Notes: generated from the sequence alone by a model not told the origin. DNA of 64,000 nt from Sphingomonas sp. (GCA_003248865.1 QFPK01000008.1:73050-137049); one strand, 5' to 3'. Positions 45,897-55,870 are shown, numbered from the stretch's first letter. Numbers and translations are program-made.

Positions 45897-48047
45897 TTGA
45901 CTGGAACCCATGTCATCGTGAGCGTTTCCCTCGCTGCGACTGGAGCTGCGCCTTTGCTGGCGCAAACAGCTCATGATGGGGTGGGGTTACCGGACATCGT
46001 CGTGACGGCACGCAAGCGCGAAGAACGCTTGCAGGACGTCCCGATCAGTGTCTCTGTCTTCGAACGATCGGCGATCGAACGCGACGGGATCTTCGGGGTG
46101 GACTCCCTGCTGCAGCGCGTGCCCGGCGCGACCTTTGCCATCACCGGGCCGGCCTTCTCCCGTGAAGTGATGATGCGGGGAGTTGGTAGCGGCCGCGGTA
46201 TCAATGCAGAGCCTGCGGTCGGCTATTATCGCGATGGCTTCTACAGTGTGGGCGGCAATCTGGGCGGCCGCGCGTTGAACCGCATGGACCTTTTCGATGT
46301 GGAGCGGATCGAGGTGTTGCGCGGGCCGCAGGGTGGCCTGTTGGGGCGTAACGCGCTTGGAGGGGCCATCAATGTGATTGGCATGGCGCCTCAGCGCGAG
46401 ACGGGCGGCACGGCAGTGCTGATGCTCGCCGACAATCGCCGGAGGGAAGCGGAAGCGGTGGCGAATCTGGCGCCATCGGATGCTGTGGCGCTTCGGCTGG
46501 GGTTGCTGGCGGTTCGGCAGGGCGGCGGGATTTTCCGCAATGCCGACGACAGCGTTCTGGATGACGAAAGCTTCACCGGAGCACGCGCGGCGATCCGTCT
46601 CCAACCACAGCATACGCTGTTGCTGACGGCCACTGTGGAGCATTTCGAGGAAGATGGGCCGAGCTTCGCGGTTTTCGCCTACAACCAGCTTCTGCCGGGC
46701 TCGGCACGATTCCGTCGCAACATGAATACGCCCTCGCGCTTTCACCGGCGGGTGAGCAGTGCGACCTTGCACGTCGAGGCCGATCTGGGTGCGGCAAGGC
46801 TGGTTTCCGGCACGATGCTGCGACACCGCCGGGCCGACACGGATGATGATTTCGATGCCTGGAACGCGGTGACGAACCCGCTTCTTATCAACTGGCGGCG
46901 GCAATCCCACGACCGCTTCCGGCGTTTCGGCCAGGACCTGCGGTTTGTGGGCAACAGGAACAGCCGCTTCACATGGATGCTGGGCGGCGAGTTCCTGACG
47001 CTGGACGGCAGTTTCGACATGCCGATCACCGGCGCGGAAGGGGCTGCGCAATCGCAGAACAGCCGCAGCTATACCCGATCCAGGGACAGCTCCGTCGCGA
47101 TCTATGCGACTGCGGATATCGAATTGGGCGAAGGCCTGCGGCTGTCTGGCGAGGCGCGGTCGACCTGGGATCGCAAGCGCTTCGATGGCGAGGCCACCAG
47201 CACCTCCTCAGCGGGCATGCCCATGATCCGCAGCTTCGGCTTCGAGCGGACGTTCCGCAAATTCTCGCCCGGTGTCACACTCGGCTATTCGCCGAGCGAC
47301 AACGCCAGCGTCTATCTGCGCTATGCCACCGGGTTTCGCGCCGGGGGCTTCAACAGCGAGCCTGACCCCTTGATTCCCGAGCGCTTCCCGATCGCCTATC
47401 AACCGGAAACAGCGTCCAGTCTGGAAGCCGGCGGGCGGATGCTGGCGCTGGACAATCGCCTTCGGTTCGCGGTGTCTGCCTATCGCATGGAAACCGACGA
47501 TCTGCTGGTTCCGATTTCCTATCCGGTCTCGGGCGGCGGTGCGGTCCGCAACATCTCCGCGCTTCGCAATATCGGACATAGCCGACAGTCCGGCCTCGAG
47601 CTGGAGGTGGATGCGGGCCTGGTGCGTGGGCGCAGGGGTGGGACGTTCGATGTTCGGCTGGCACTGGGCCATGGCTGGGGCCACATCCAGGAGGGGCCGT
47701 TCGCCGGACAGCCTGTTCCGCGCCTGCGCGAACTGACCGTGGCGGGTGAAGCCAACTGGCGCCAGCCGCTGGGCCACGGGCTGGCGCTGTCTGCGGGTGC
47801 CAGCCTTCGAAGCGAATATGGCGGGTGGCAGGGAACGACTGATGTGCCGCTGGACGACATCCGTCAGCTGGACCTGCGCCTGGGGCTGGAAGGGCAGAGC
47901 TGGCAGGTGACCGCCATGATAGACAATGCCGCCGACCGCCTGTTCGACGGCGACCGCAATCTGCGCGACCCTGCAACGGGGCTGTTCCGGCAGGTGTACA
48001 CCACCGGCCCCCGCCGTTTTTCCGTGCGGGCGCGCATGCAGTTCTGA
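45897..48047 (+). CDS. TonB-dependent receptor (third complete receptor)
   Basis: 716 residues from TTG 45897, behind AGGGGG. Short signal peptide (about 1-22). Plug: PDIVVTARKREERLQDVPIS, VDSLLQRVPGATFAITGPA, VMMRGVGSGRGINAEPAVG, DVERIEVLRGPQGGLLGRNALGGAIN. Barrel: YLRYATGFRAGGFN and a C-terminal Phe (VRARMQF). This is the FecA/pesticin-type subclass common in sphingomonads, about 200 residues shorter than the island receptors. It converges with a lipoprotein gene 9 bp beyond its stop. Confidence 0.93.
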   Translation: MTGTHVIVSVSLAATGAAPLLAQTAHDGVGLPDIVVTARKREERLQDVPISVSVFERSAIERDGIFGVDSLLQRVPGATFAITGPAFSREVMMRGVGSGRGINAEPAVGYYRDGFYSVGGNLGGRALNRMDLFDVERIEVLRGPQGGLLGRNALGGAINVIGMAPQRETGGTAVLMLADNRRREAEAVANLAPSDAVALRLGLLAVRQGGGIFRNADDSVLDDESFTGARAAIRLQPQHTLLLTATVEHFEEDGPSFAVFAYNQLLPGSARFRRNMNTPSRFHRRVSSATLHVEADLGAARLVSGTMLRHRRADTDDDFDAWNAVTNPLLINWRRQSHDRFRRFGQDLRFVGNRNSRFTWMLGGEFLTLDGSFDMPITGAEGAAQSQNSRSYTRSRDSSVAIYATADIELGEGLRLSGEARSTWDRKRFDGEATSTSSAGMPMIRSFGFERTFRKFSPGVTLGYSPSDNASVYLRYATGFRAGGFNSEPDPLIPERFPIAYQPETASSLEAGGRMLALDNRLRFAVSAYRMETDDLLVPISYPVSGGGAVRNISALRNIGHSRQSGLELEVDAGLVRGRRGGTFDVRLALGHGWGHIQEGPFAGQPVPRLRELTVAGEANWRQPLGHGLALSAGASLRSEYGGWQGTTDVPLDDIRQLDLRLGLEGQSWQVTAMIDNAADRLFDGDRNLRDPATGLFRQVYTTGPRRFSVRARMQF

Positions 48048-48056
48048 AGCGTCGGC

Positions 48057-49031
48057 CTATTTCAGTTCCTCATAGTCGAGGTCCGCGGCGACGGCTCCGA
48101 TGATCCTGTCCCCGTTTGGATAGACAAGCTCGAAGACCAACCCCACGCTGACCAAATTGCCATAAATCTCGCCCGTGATGGTGCCGGTTGCGCCATCCGG
48201 GCCGCTCAGCGGTGAAACGGAAAACTGCGGGCCTGCGTAAGTGAGTTGCGCCGTCGCTTCGCCGAGGCTTGCCGGCGCTGAATCGAGGAACTCGCCAAAC
48301 GGCGCCTCTCGGCCCGACAGACGGAGGGTGACCTGCACGGTTCGCCGGTTCGCGTCCATCTGCACGATGGCTGTGCTGCCGAACAGCCTACTCGTCCCGC
48401 CGCTGCCGGTGAGGATGCCGTCGACCAGTCCTGCGAACTCGTACACACCATCCACGAGGAAGCTGTTGGCGGGCGCTCCTGCAGCGAAGAAGCAGATGCC
48501 GGAATGGTCGCTCCACCGCCCGAACGTGGCATAGATGATGGGGCGTTCGGCATTGCGGTACAGCTCGAATTCCTCCGCTGAGATCCGAAAATAGTCATGC
48601 GCCCGCGATGGTTTCGGCAGCATGTCCTGCGCGGAGAAGCGCGATCCGCCGAACCCGTTGACGTCCGTCTGGTACATATTTTCCTGCAGGTAGGAGATGG
48701 TCAGGCGGTTGTTCGTCAGCCTGCCGCCCGTCAGCGCCGATATCGAGACCAGCCGCTCTCCGCCGTCTGCCTGGGGTGCGAATGTCGCCTGACCCGTGGC
48801 GCAAACCTGCTGGCCGGAGAGGCGACCGCCCGGGGAGACATTGGCTACGAGCAGGCCGGGTGGAGCGGGCGGCGGTGGAGGTGACGGCGGTGGAATTGTG
48901 CTCGGCGGGCTCGGGGCGGGCGGCGGCGCCACAACAACATCAGGAACCGGTGCCCCATCCCCCTGGCTACCGCATCCGCACAGCAGGATTGCCAGCAGAA
49001 CCAGCGCCAGTCCCGCCTCAGGCGTTGACAT
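48057..49031 (-). CDS. Lipoprotein with proline-rich linker and TbpB-like barrel
   Basis: 324 residues from the ATG at 49031, which overlaps the end of the PEP-CTERM gene. Lipobox LLCGC near residue 20, then a Pro-rich linker (about 30-58), then a beta-rich domain. The stretches FGSTAIVQMDANRRTVQVTLRLSG and FGEFLDSAPASL, and the C-terminal GPDGATGTITGEIYG with VYPNGDRIIGAVAA, recall the small beta-barrels of transferrin-binding-protein-B-like surface lipoproteins. That reading is tentative. It is convergent with the TonB receptor gene, a possible partner. Confidence 0.65.
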   Translation of the reverse strand: MSTPEAGLALVLLAILLCGCGSQGDGAPVPDVVVAPPPAPSPPSTIPPPSPPPPPAPPGLLVANVSPGGRLSGQQVCATGQATFAPQADGGERLVSISALTGGRLTNNRLTISYLQENMYQTDVNGFGGSRFSAQDMLPKPSRAHDYFRISAEEFELYRNAERPIIYATFGRWSDHSGICFFAAGAPANSFLVDGVYEFAGLVDGILTGSGGTSRLFGSTAIVQMDANRRTVQVTLRLSGREAPFGEFLDSAPASLGEATAQLTYAGPQFSVSPLSGPDGATGTITGEIYGNLVSVGLVFELVYPNGDRIIGAVAADLDYEELK

Positions 49032-49620
49032 GAGTCCGCCCTTTGCGGAGCCGCATGCCGACAAAGCCGAAGCCCAGAATCATCATCGCCCAACTGGCCG
49101 GCTCCGGAACGGCCGGCAGATCGAGCCAGCCCTCGAAGGAGCCCTCGAAGAAACCGGCTGGAACGCCTTCGTACAGGCCGACGCTGAGCGTTCCGGCATG
49201 CGACAAGGCCCCGCTGGCATTGAAGAAGCGCCCGGTGCCGCCGGTTACCACCCAGTCCTGCACGACATTGAAGATGCCGGGCGTACCGCTCGGTTCCTGC
49301 TCGCCCGTGTAGGTTGCGAACAGACTGTCTCCGGCGGCGAAATCCAGCTGCGCGATGCCGTCGACAAATGCGGTCGGGGCCGGGCCGAGATTGCAGTGGC
49401 TCATCGAGGCTGTGAAGGCGCCGAAATTGGAGGTGCCGGTGGAGAGGAAATTGTCCGGCGTGATGACCGACGTGCTGAAATAGGCCGGCACGCAGCGACC
49501 GAGACCCGGCACCGTGCCCGGGTTTATGTTCTGCCGCGTACCGGACATGATGTGGACCGCTGCCGAAGCCGGTGTGGCGAAGGCCAGGCAGATTGCGAGC
49601 AAGAGTTTTCCAGACATCAT
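49018..49620 (-). CDS. PEPxxWA-CTERM sorting protein
   Basis: 200 residues: signal peptide (about 1-20), a secreted beta-rich domain with two Cys, and the C-terminal sorting signal PEPASWAMMILGFGFVGMRLRK, which has the PEP motif, a membrane helix and a basic tail. The PEPxxWA variant is typical of sphingomonads. The protein should be processed by an exosortase encoded elsewhere and be linked to the surface or to exopolysaccharide. It overlaps the lipoprotein gene by 14 bp, so they are likely co-transcribed. Confidence 0.88.
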   Translation of the reverse strand: MMSGKLLLAICLAFATPASAAVHIMSGTRQNINPGTVPGLGRCVPAYFSTSVITPDNFLSTGTSNFGAFTASMSHCNLGPAPTAFVDGIAQLDFAAGDSLFATYTGEQEPSGTPGIFNVVQDWVVTGGTGRFFNASGALSHAGTLSVGLYEGVPAGFFEGSFEGWLDLPAVPEPASWAMMILGFGFVGMRLRKGRTHVNA

Positions 49621-49792
49621 CTTTCCCCTGTGGCAATTGTCGCTGCCATTCTTCGGCGAGACGGGCAGGGCTTTCTCCGGGTGCTTTCGGTTGACTGCCG
49701 GGAATGCTATCCTTTGCCCCTCACGCCTTGTCTGGCGGCGCGTCCGAATTTGCCCCGGCGGCCGGCGCCCGGGAATGATGGAGGGCTGATCC

Positions 49793-51418
49793 TTGGCCGA
49801 TGTTTCCCCGATGCCATTGGCTGGCGGCCATCACCCCGACGACAGGGACATGCCGCGCCTGCCGCTGGCCCGCCGGGCCGATTTCGACCTCGGCGGCATT
49901 TCGGTTCGGCCCTCGCGACTGCTGCTGCAGGGAGCGGCAGCCGCCGTTCCGCTTGAACGGCGGATGATGGAGGTCTTGCTGGCGCTGGCCGATGCCGAAG
50001 GCGGGGTGCTTGACCGCGAGCAGCTGTTGCAGAGTTGCTGGCCGGGCGTGGTGGTGGGCGAGGATGCGCTGCACAGGGCGATCAGCGGCTTGCGAAAGGC
50101 GGCGGCGGCGGCCGGGGATGGCTTTGCGATCGAGACGGTTCCGCGCATCGGCTATCGGTTGCAGGTGAAGCCCGGCGCGGAAACGGAGGCCGCCCGGGCA
50201 GCCACCGGTGCGGACGTGGTGGAATCGTCGCCCGCTTTGCCCTCTCGTCGGGCGTTGTTGTCCGGTGCGGTTGCACTGGCTTCCGTGTCCGCCGGCGCTT
50301 TCTGGGTGAAGCGCCGCCCTGGGGCAAACCCCGAAGCGGTTCGCCTGATGGAGGAGGCGCGCGTTGCGCAGCAAGAAGGCACGCCTGATGCCTATGTTCA
50401 GGCGATCCGCCAGCTCGAGCATGTGGTGGAGATTGCGCCCGACGATGCGTCCGGATGGGGTCAACTGGCGCTTACCCGGGCGCTGGCGGATGAGCATTCC
50501 AGCCCGGAAACCGGCGCTGCCGTCATCCCGCAGATCGGGAAGGCCGCCCGGCGGGCGTTGCAACTGGAGGCTGACAATGCCGATGCCCGGGCTGCGCTGG
50601 CGATCGCACTGCCTTATTATGGGGATTGGCTGGCGGCCGAACAGAGGCTGGATGCGGTTCTTCACGATCACCCGGCCCACATCGAGTCGCAGGATTCGCG
50701 CGCATTCCTGCTGACTGCGACGGGCCGCGTGCGGGAGGGCTCGGAGGCCCGGCTCGCCTTTGCCGAACAGGCTGCTTCCAACGCCAACATGCAGTTCCGC
50801 CTGACCTATTGCCTCTGGTTTCTGAACCGTGTGGACGAGGCGGATCGCGTTGCCGCCCGTGCGTTGCAGATGTGGCCGGGACACCCCGGCGTGTGGTTCA
50901 GCCGGCTGTGGCTGCTGGCCGGAACGGGGCGGCATGATCGGGCGCTTGCCCATATCGCCGATGATACAGGGCGCCCGCCGTTACCTGCGCCGATGGTGGA
51001 AACCCTGCGCGCGGCCACTGCCGCCGCCACCACCCGCGACAGGCAACAGACTGCGGCAGCCGCCGCAATGGTGATGAAGGGGGCGGAGCGCAGCGTGGCG
51101 GGCGTCGTCAATGCGATGATGTTGCTGAACCTGATGGAGGAAACCGATCGGGCGTTCGATCTGGCGACCGCCTATTATTTGGAACGCGGGCCGCTGATCG
51201 CCGCCATGCATTGGCGGCCGGGACAGCCGATGGTGCAGGACCAGCGCCGGCGCAAGACGAACATGCTGTTCACGCCCATCGCCGAAACGATGCAACGGGA
51301 TCCACGTTTCCTGCCGCTGATGCAGGGCATGGGCCTTGCCGATTACTGGGCACGTCGCGGTATTCAACCCGACTTTCTCAAGACGGGGCCCGACGTTTCT
51401 GGCCAGCTAAGCCGGTAA
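49793..51418 (+). CDS. Winged-helix regulator with TPR-like repeat domain
   Basis: 541 residues from TTG 49793 (GGAGG 8 bp upstream). Residues about 30-125 form an OmpR/CadC-type winged helix (VPLERRMMEVLLALADAEGGVLDREQLLQSCWPG, then HRAISGLRKAAA and ETVPRIGYRL). A hydrophobic segment (about 153-168, LLSGAVALASVSAGAFWV) may anchor it in the membrane. The rest is helical and TPR-like. This fits ToxR/CadC-like one-component regulators. Target unknown; the adjacent PEP-CTERM gene is divergent. Confidence 0.8.
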   Translation: MADVSPMPLAGGHHPDDRDMPRLPLARRADFDLGGISVRPSRLLLQGAAAAVPLERRMMEVLLALADAEGGVLDREQLLQSCWPGVVVGEDALHRAISGLRKAAAAAGDGFAIETVPRIGYRLQVKPGAETEAARAATGADVVESSPALPSRRALLSGAVALASVSAGAFWVKRRPGANPEAVRLMEEARVAQQEGTPDAYVQAIRQLEHVVEIAPDDASGWGQLALTRALADEHSSPETGAAVIPQIGKAARRALQLEADNADARAALAIALPYYGDWLAAEQRLDAVLHDHPAHIESQDSRAFLLTATGRVREGSEARLAFAEQAASNANMQFRLTYCLWFLNRVDEADRVAARALQMWPGHPGVWFSRLWLLAGTGRHDRALAHIADDTGRPPLPAPMVETLRAATAAATTRDRQQTAAAAAMVMKGAERSVAGVVNAMMLLNLMEETDRAFDLATAYYLERGPLIAAMHWRPGQPMVQDQRRRKTNMLFTPIAETMQRDPRFLPLMQGMGLADYWARRGIQPDFLKTGPDVSGQLSR

Positions 51419-51615
51419 GCCGAAGTGTGTGAGAGGTGGGCTTGAGGCGGTCGCAGCATCCGCCATTCTCTTTTTGTGCGCCCGATCTCCCCGCAACTGC
51501 TGGTTCTTAGCCACAATTCGTCAATTGCCGGACAACTCGATCCGCAGGCATCTCCTTCTCCGAGAGGTTGAGCAGCGACCGTTGCGATGAGAGCGCTGAA
51601 GACGGGAGACGGGTT

Positions 51616-52695
51616 TTGCAGGCGTTGATCTATCGCGACGGACGGATGCGCGTCTGCGAGGCGCAGGAGCCGCGCCCTGCCGAAGGGCAGGTGCTGGTGA
51701 AGACTCTGGCGTGCGGCATCTGCGGGTCAGATCTGCACTTCGTCCATCACGCCCATCATGTCGTGGAAACCAGCAGCCGGATCGGTGGAGGCTTTCCGAT
51801 CGATCTGGGGCGCGACATTGTGCTTGGCCATGAATTCTGCGGGGAGGTCGTGGAACGCGGGCGTGGGCCGGGCGCGCTTCCCGCCGGTACCCGCGTCTGC
51901 TCCGTGCCGTTCACCCATGCCGCAGGCGCTGGCCAGTCGTTGGGCTTTTCCGCCGAACGGCCGGGCGGATACGGACAATATATGGTGCTGAACGAGTGCA
52001 ATCTCGTTCCTGTTCCCAACGGCCTGTCGGCAGAGCATGCCGCCTTGACCGAACCGATGGCTGTTGGCCTGCACGCGGTGAACCGCGCCCGGATCGCACC
52101 CGACGACGTCGCTCTGGTGATCGGCTGCGGCCCGATCGGGCTGGCCGTGATCGCGGCGCTGAGAATCCAGGGTGTCCGCGACATCATCGCAGCCGATTTC
52201 AGCGCCAGCCGCCGCCGGGTCGCGGAAGCCATCGGAGCCACTGTGGTCGTCGATCCAGCCACCGCATCCCCATATGCCTCATGGGCGTCCATAGCCTGTC
52301 CGCAGGGCTATCAGCCCGGCAGTCTGGATGCCTTTCTGAAGATCGGGCGGCAGCCGCGCCCCAGCGTGATCTTCGAATGTGTCGGCGTGCCGGGGATGTT
52401 GCAGCGGGTGTTCGAAGGCGCGCTGGCCGGCACCCGGATCGTCGTCGTCGGCGTCTGCATGGAACCCGACCGCTTCGAGCCCTTGTTCCCGCTGAACAAG
52501 GAAAATGATGTCATTTTCTGCTTCTATTACAGTGGCGAGGAATATGCCCGCTCGCTGCATCATATCGGGGAGGGGCTGATCGACGTCACCCCGCTGCTCA
52601 GCCGCACCGTGGGCCTGGGCGAGGCCGCAGGCGCATTCGCCGCGCTGGAATCCGGCGCCGAGGACATCAAGATCATCGTGGATCCATGGAAATGA
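51616..52695 (+). CDS. Zinc-binding alcohol dehydrogenase family enzyme (MDR)
   Basis: 359 residues from TTG 51616 (GGGAGA upstream); a longer frame opens at 51568. Catalytic zinc motif ACGICGSDLHF and GHEFCGEVV, the NAD-binding VIGCGPIGLAVIAAL, and a C-terminal GLGEAAGAFAALE. The structural four-Cys zinc site common in the family is not visible. It oxidises or reduces an alcohol/carbonyl, substrate unknown. It overlaps the SDR gene by 10 bp, start of a three-gene operon with the acyl-CoA ligase. Confidence 0.87.
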   Translation: MQALIYRDGRMRVCEAQEPRPAEGQVLVKTLACGICGSDLHFVHHAHHVVETSSRIGGGFPIDLGRDIVLGHEFCGEVVERGRGPGALPAGTRVCSVPFTHAAGAGQSLGFSAERPGGYGQYMVLNECNLVPVPNGLSAEHAALTEPMAVGLHAVNRARIAPDDVALVIGCGPIGLAVIAALRIQGVRDIIAADFSASRRRVAEAIGATVVVDPATASPYASWASIACPQGYQPGSLDAFLKIGRQPRPSVIFECVGVPGMLQRVFEGALAGTRIVVVGVCMEPDRFEPLFPLNKENDVIFCFYYSGEEYARSLHHIGEGLIDVTPLLSRTVGLGEAAGAFAALESGAEDIKIIVDPWK

Positions 52696-53414
52696 CCTTT
52701 CAGGACAATCTGCTGCGCGGGCAACGCGCGATGGTGACGGGCGGCACGTCCGGCATCGGCCTGGCGACGGCGCGCCGCCTCGCCTCGCTGGGGGCTGCGG
52801 TCCTGGCCGTGGGGGTCAGCATCGACCCCGGGCTTGCGGTCGACGGTGTCGAGTTCGAGGAGCTGGATGTCACGGACGCGGCTGCGACGGCCGCGCTGGT
52901 GGCCCGTTTCGAGCGGCTGGACATACTGGTCAACGCGGCCGGGATCGGCGTGCGCTTCGACGAGCACCGGGCCGAGGTGTTCGAGCGGACAGTTGCCGTC
53001 AACCTGACCGCGCCGCTGCGGCTCTCGACTCTCGCGCGGCCGCTGATGGCGAAGGGCGGCGGCGGATCCGTCGTGAACCTGTCGTCCATGTATGCCACCT
53101 TCGGCAACGCGGAGGCGCCCGGCTATTCCAGCAGCAAGGGCGGCATCGACCAGCTGACGCGATCGCTGGCGATTGCCTATGCCGGCGACGGAATCCGCGT
53201 GAATGCGGTGGCTCCCGGCTGGATCGATACCGCGATGCTCGCGCCGCTGAAGGCGGAGGATGATATCGCCGCCGCAATCCTGTCGCGGACGCCCATGGGC
53301 CGGTACGGCGATCCTGACGAGGTCGCCGACGTCATCGCCTTCCTCTGTTCGCCCGCAGCCCGGTTCGTAAGCGGCGTGACCCTGCCTGTCGATGGCGGAT
53401 ATCTGTGCGTATGA
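52686..53414 (+). CDS. Short-chain dehydrogenase/reductase
   Basis: 242 residues. Classical SDR: TGGTSGIGLATARRL cofactor motif, NAAGIG, catalytic Ser in NLSSMYATFG, and YSSSK with Tyr and Lys, followed by PGWIDT. It ends VSGVTLPVDGGYLCV. It acts on a hydroxy or oxo compound in the same pathway as its neighbours. Its stop overlaps the ligase start (ATGA). Confidence 0.9.
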   Translation: MEMTFQDNLLRGQRAMVTGGTSGIGLATARRLASLGAAVLAVGVSIDPGLAVDGVEFEELDVTDAAATAALVARFERLDILVNAAGIGVRFDEHRAEVFERTVAVNLTAPLRLSTLARPLMAKGGGGSVVNLSSMYATFGNAEAPGYSSSKGGIDQLTRSLAIAYAGDGIRVNAVAPGWIDTAMLAPLKAEDDIAAAILSRTPMGRYGDPDEVADVIAFLCSPAARFVSGVTLPVDGGYLCV

Positions 53415-54946
53415 ACGAAGCCCACCCCAGCTTTCATGCCCGGAGATCGCCCGACAAACCGGCCCTCATCATGGCCGGAAGCGGCGAAACCATCACCTAT
53501 GGGCAGTTGGACACGCGATCCAACCAGGGCGCACACCTGCTTCGCAAAATAGGGCTGCAGCGCGGCGACATGCTGGCGATCTGCATGGACAATGATCCGC
53601 GCATCATAGAGGTGATCTGGGCGGCCCAGCGCGCCGGGCTTTACTATGTCGGCATCTCGACCCGGCTGGCCAGCGCGGAAATCGCCCATATCCTGGAGGA
53701 CAGCGGCGCGAAGGCGGTGATCTATTCGCCGCGCCTGTGCGAACAGATCGATGCCGCGTGCGCGATGGTGGGAACCCGCCCTATCGCAATGGCGTGCGGC
53801 ATCGAACAACCGGCATTCGAAGCTTCGCGCAAGATGTTGCCGGAAACCCCAATCGCGGACGAGGCGCCGGGGCGCGACATGCTCTATTCCTCGGGCACGA
53901 CGGGGCGGCCCAAGGGCATAAAGCCGCCGCTGGGCACGGGCGCCATCGGTGAGGAACTGGTGGTGACCACGCTGGCGCGAACCCTGTTCGGCATGGGCGA
54001 GGACAGCGTATTCCTGTCGCCCGCGCCGCTCTATCATGCCGCGCCGCTCAGGTTCGTGATTGCGGCGCAGCAACTGGGCGGCACGGTGGTGGTGATGGAG
54101 AAATTCGATCCGCTGGCTGCCCTCGCCATGATCGAACGCCATCGCGTGACCCATGCGCAATGGGTGCCGACCCATTTCGTGCGCATGCTGAAGCTGTCTG
54201 ATGCCGACCGCAACCGCCACGATCTGTCTTCGCTGGCCTGCGTCTTTCATGCCGCAGCGCCTTGCCCGGTCGAGATCAAGCAGCGCATGCTGGCGTGGTG
54301 GGGGCCGATCATCCATGAATATTACGCCTCCACCGAGACCATCGGCATGACATCGGTGACGCCGGCGGAATGGCTGGAGCGCCCCGGAACCGTCGGCCGC
54401 GCCAGTCTTGGCCAGCTTCACATCTGCGACGATGAGGGGGAGGAATTGCCGGCGGGCCGGGAAGGCGCCGTCTATTTTTCAGACGGGCCACCGCTCGCCT
54501 ACCACAACGATCCCGACAAGACGCGCGAGGCGCACAATGACAAGGGCTGGGCCACGGTGGGTGACGTGGGCTGGGTGGATGACGAAGGCTATCTCTATCT
54601 CACCGATCGCAAGAGCTTCCTGATCATCTCGGGCGGGGTCAACATCTTCCCGCAGGAGGTGGAGAATCTGCTGATCGAGCACCCGGCCGTCGCGGACGCA
54701 GCCGTCGTCGGCGCGCCGGACGCGGATATGGGGGAACGGGTCGTTGCGGTCATCCAGCCTGCCGACTGGCCAAAGGCCGGGCCTGCGCTGGAAGCCGAAC
54801 TGATCGCTTACCTCGCCGGGCGTATCGCGAAGATCAAACTTCCGAAGGAAATCCGGTTTCGCCAGGAATTACCACGCGAACCAACCGGCAAGCTGATGAA
54901 GCGCAGAATTCGGGACGAACTGGCGCAGGCCGGCGCTGCCAGCTGA
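53411..54946 (+). CDS. AMP-dependent acyl-CoA synthetase/ligase
   Basis: 511 residues from the ATG at 53411. The A3 motif YSSGTTGRPKG (about 164-174), the ASTE loop YYASTETIG, and the TVGDVGWVDDEGYLYLTDR hinge region are present, and the C-terminal lysine lies in PREPTGKLMKR. It activates a carboxylate, as acyl-AMP then acyl-CoA. In the same operon as a zinc dehydrogenase and an SDR, it probably primes an aromatic or medium-size acid for degradation. Confidence 0.92.
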   Translation: MNEAHPSFHARRSPDKPALIMAGSGETITYGQLDTRSNQGAHLLRKIGLQRGDMLAICMDNDPRIIEVIWAAQRAGLYYVGISTRLASAEIAHILEDSGAKAVIYSPRLCEQIDAACAMVGTRPIAMACGIEQPAFEASRKMLPETPIADEAPGRDMLYSSGTTGRPKGIKPPLGTGAIGEELVVTTLARTLFGMGEDSVFLSPAPLYHAAPLRFVIAAQQLGGTVVVMEKFDPLAALAMIERHRVTHAQWVPTHFVRMLKLSDADRNRHDLSSLACVFHAAAPCPVEIKQRMLAWWGPIIHEYYASTETIGMTSVTPAEWLERPGTVGRASLGQLHICDDEGEELPAGREGAVYFSDGPPLAYHNDPDKTREAHNDKGWATVGDVGWVDDEGYLYLTDRKSFLIISGGVNIFPQEVENLLIEHPAVADAAVVGAPDADMGERVVAVIQPADWPKAGPALEAELIAYLAGRIAKIKLPKEIRFRQELPREPTGKLMKRRIRDELAQAGAAS

Positions 54947-54958
54947 CCGTGCAGTCCG

Positions 54959-55699
54959 TCAGTGGATCAGCCGGGACAATTCCGTGCGATTGTGAATGCC
55001 GAGCTTGCTGTAGATGCGCCGCAGATGATTATCGACGGTGAACTTCGACAAATTCATGCGATGCGCGACCTCCTTGGTCTGACAACCCATTACCACATGG
55101 CGCGCCAACTCGACTTCCCTCGCCGATAGCAGATCGAGCGCACAGGGCAGCTCCTCCGGCTCCAGCGCCCCACGAAGGCCGAGCAGCCCCGCATTGCTTT
55201 TGACGGCGCCGGTGAGCAGATGCGTGCACATCATGTTATGCATATGATAGGCAGTGTTCTGGAGAAGCTGGCGGGGCGGCGGCGCATCATAGATGCGGTC
55301 GGAATCGCGCAGAAACGCCGCAACCAGATAAATGCCCTTGCGCAAACGCCGGACTGAAACCCCTTCCACCTTCAGTGAGAAGCGTTCGATATGATAGCGC
55401 CACATCGGCGCGTTGGCGGCCCTGGCCCAGATCCGGGGATCGTCCAGGCCCAATAGGGTTTCATCGTCGAGAAGTTCAGGCACCTCCTTCACCTCGATCG
55501 AGGTGAAGGGATCCTCCAGATGGACCCCATCTTCACGGTAGGACCAGTTCGCTTCCGCCGGGATGCTGAACTCCACGATCTGCATCATTTTCTGGTCGGA
55601 ACGGCTGCGGTCCACAACCTGCAGGGTTACGGCCTTGAGGTCGTGCTGATGTGCGACGGCCTCAGTGTAATCTTTCAGATCAGCGATCAGATCGGCCAT
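54959..55699 (-). CDS. LuxR-family regulator
   Basis: 246 residues. The C-terminal 65 residues are a LuxR/GerE helix-turn-helix (LSAREVELARHVVMGCQTKEVAHRMNLSKFTVDNHLRRIYSKLGIHNRTELSRLI). The N-terminal 170 residues show no receiver or acyl-homoserine-lactone motif that I can recognise, so it is a solo LuxR-type protein. It converges with the ligase gene and lies next to the receptor, cupin and transporter genes, which it may control. Confidence 0.87.
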   Translation of the reverse strand: MADLIADLKDYTEAVAHQHDLKAVTLQVVDRSRSDQKMMQIVEFSIPAEANWSYREDGVHLEDPFTSIEVKEVPELLDDETLLGLDDPRIWARAANAPMWRYHIERFSLKVEGVSVRRLRKGIYLVAAFLRDSDRIYDAPPPRQLLQNTAYHMHNMMCTHLLTGAVKSNAGLLGLRGALEPEELPCALDLLSAREVELARHVVMGCQTKEVAHRMNLSKFTVDNHLRRIYSKLGIHNRTELSRLIH

Positions 55700-55870
55700 T
55701 ATTTGGCTCCAATCCTCTGTGTTTCCTCACCCATTATTATCCTGTGAAGCTAGCTTTTTTGCCTTCGCCTGTCCATGCGGAAGCATGTGCGGGCCCGCAT
55801 GGTGGCTTCCGGCGGGAGATGGGGCGCACGGGAAAGACAAACCCGCCGGAGCTTCACCCCTCTGGGGGCG

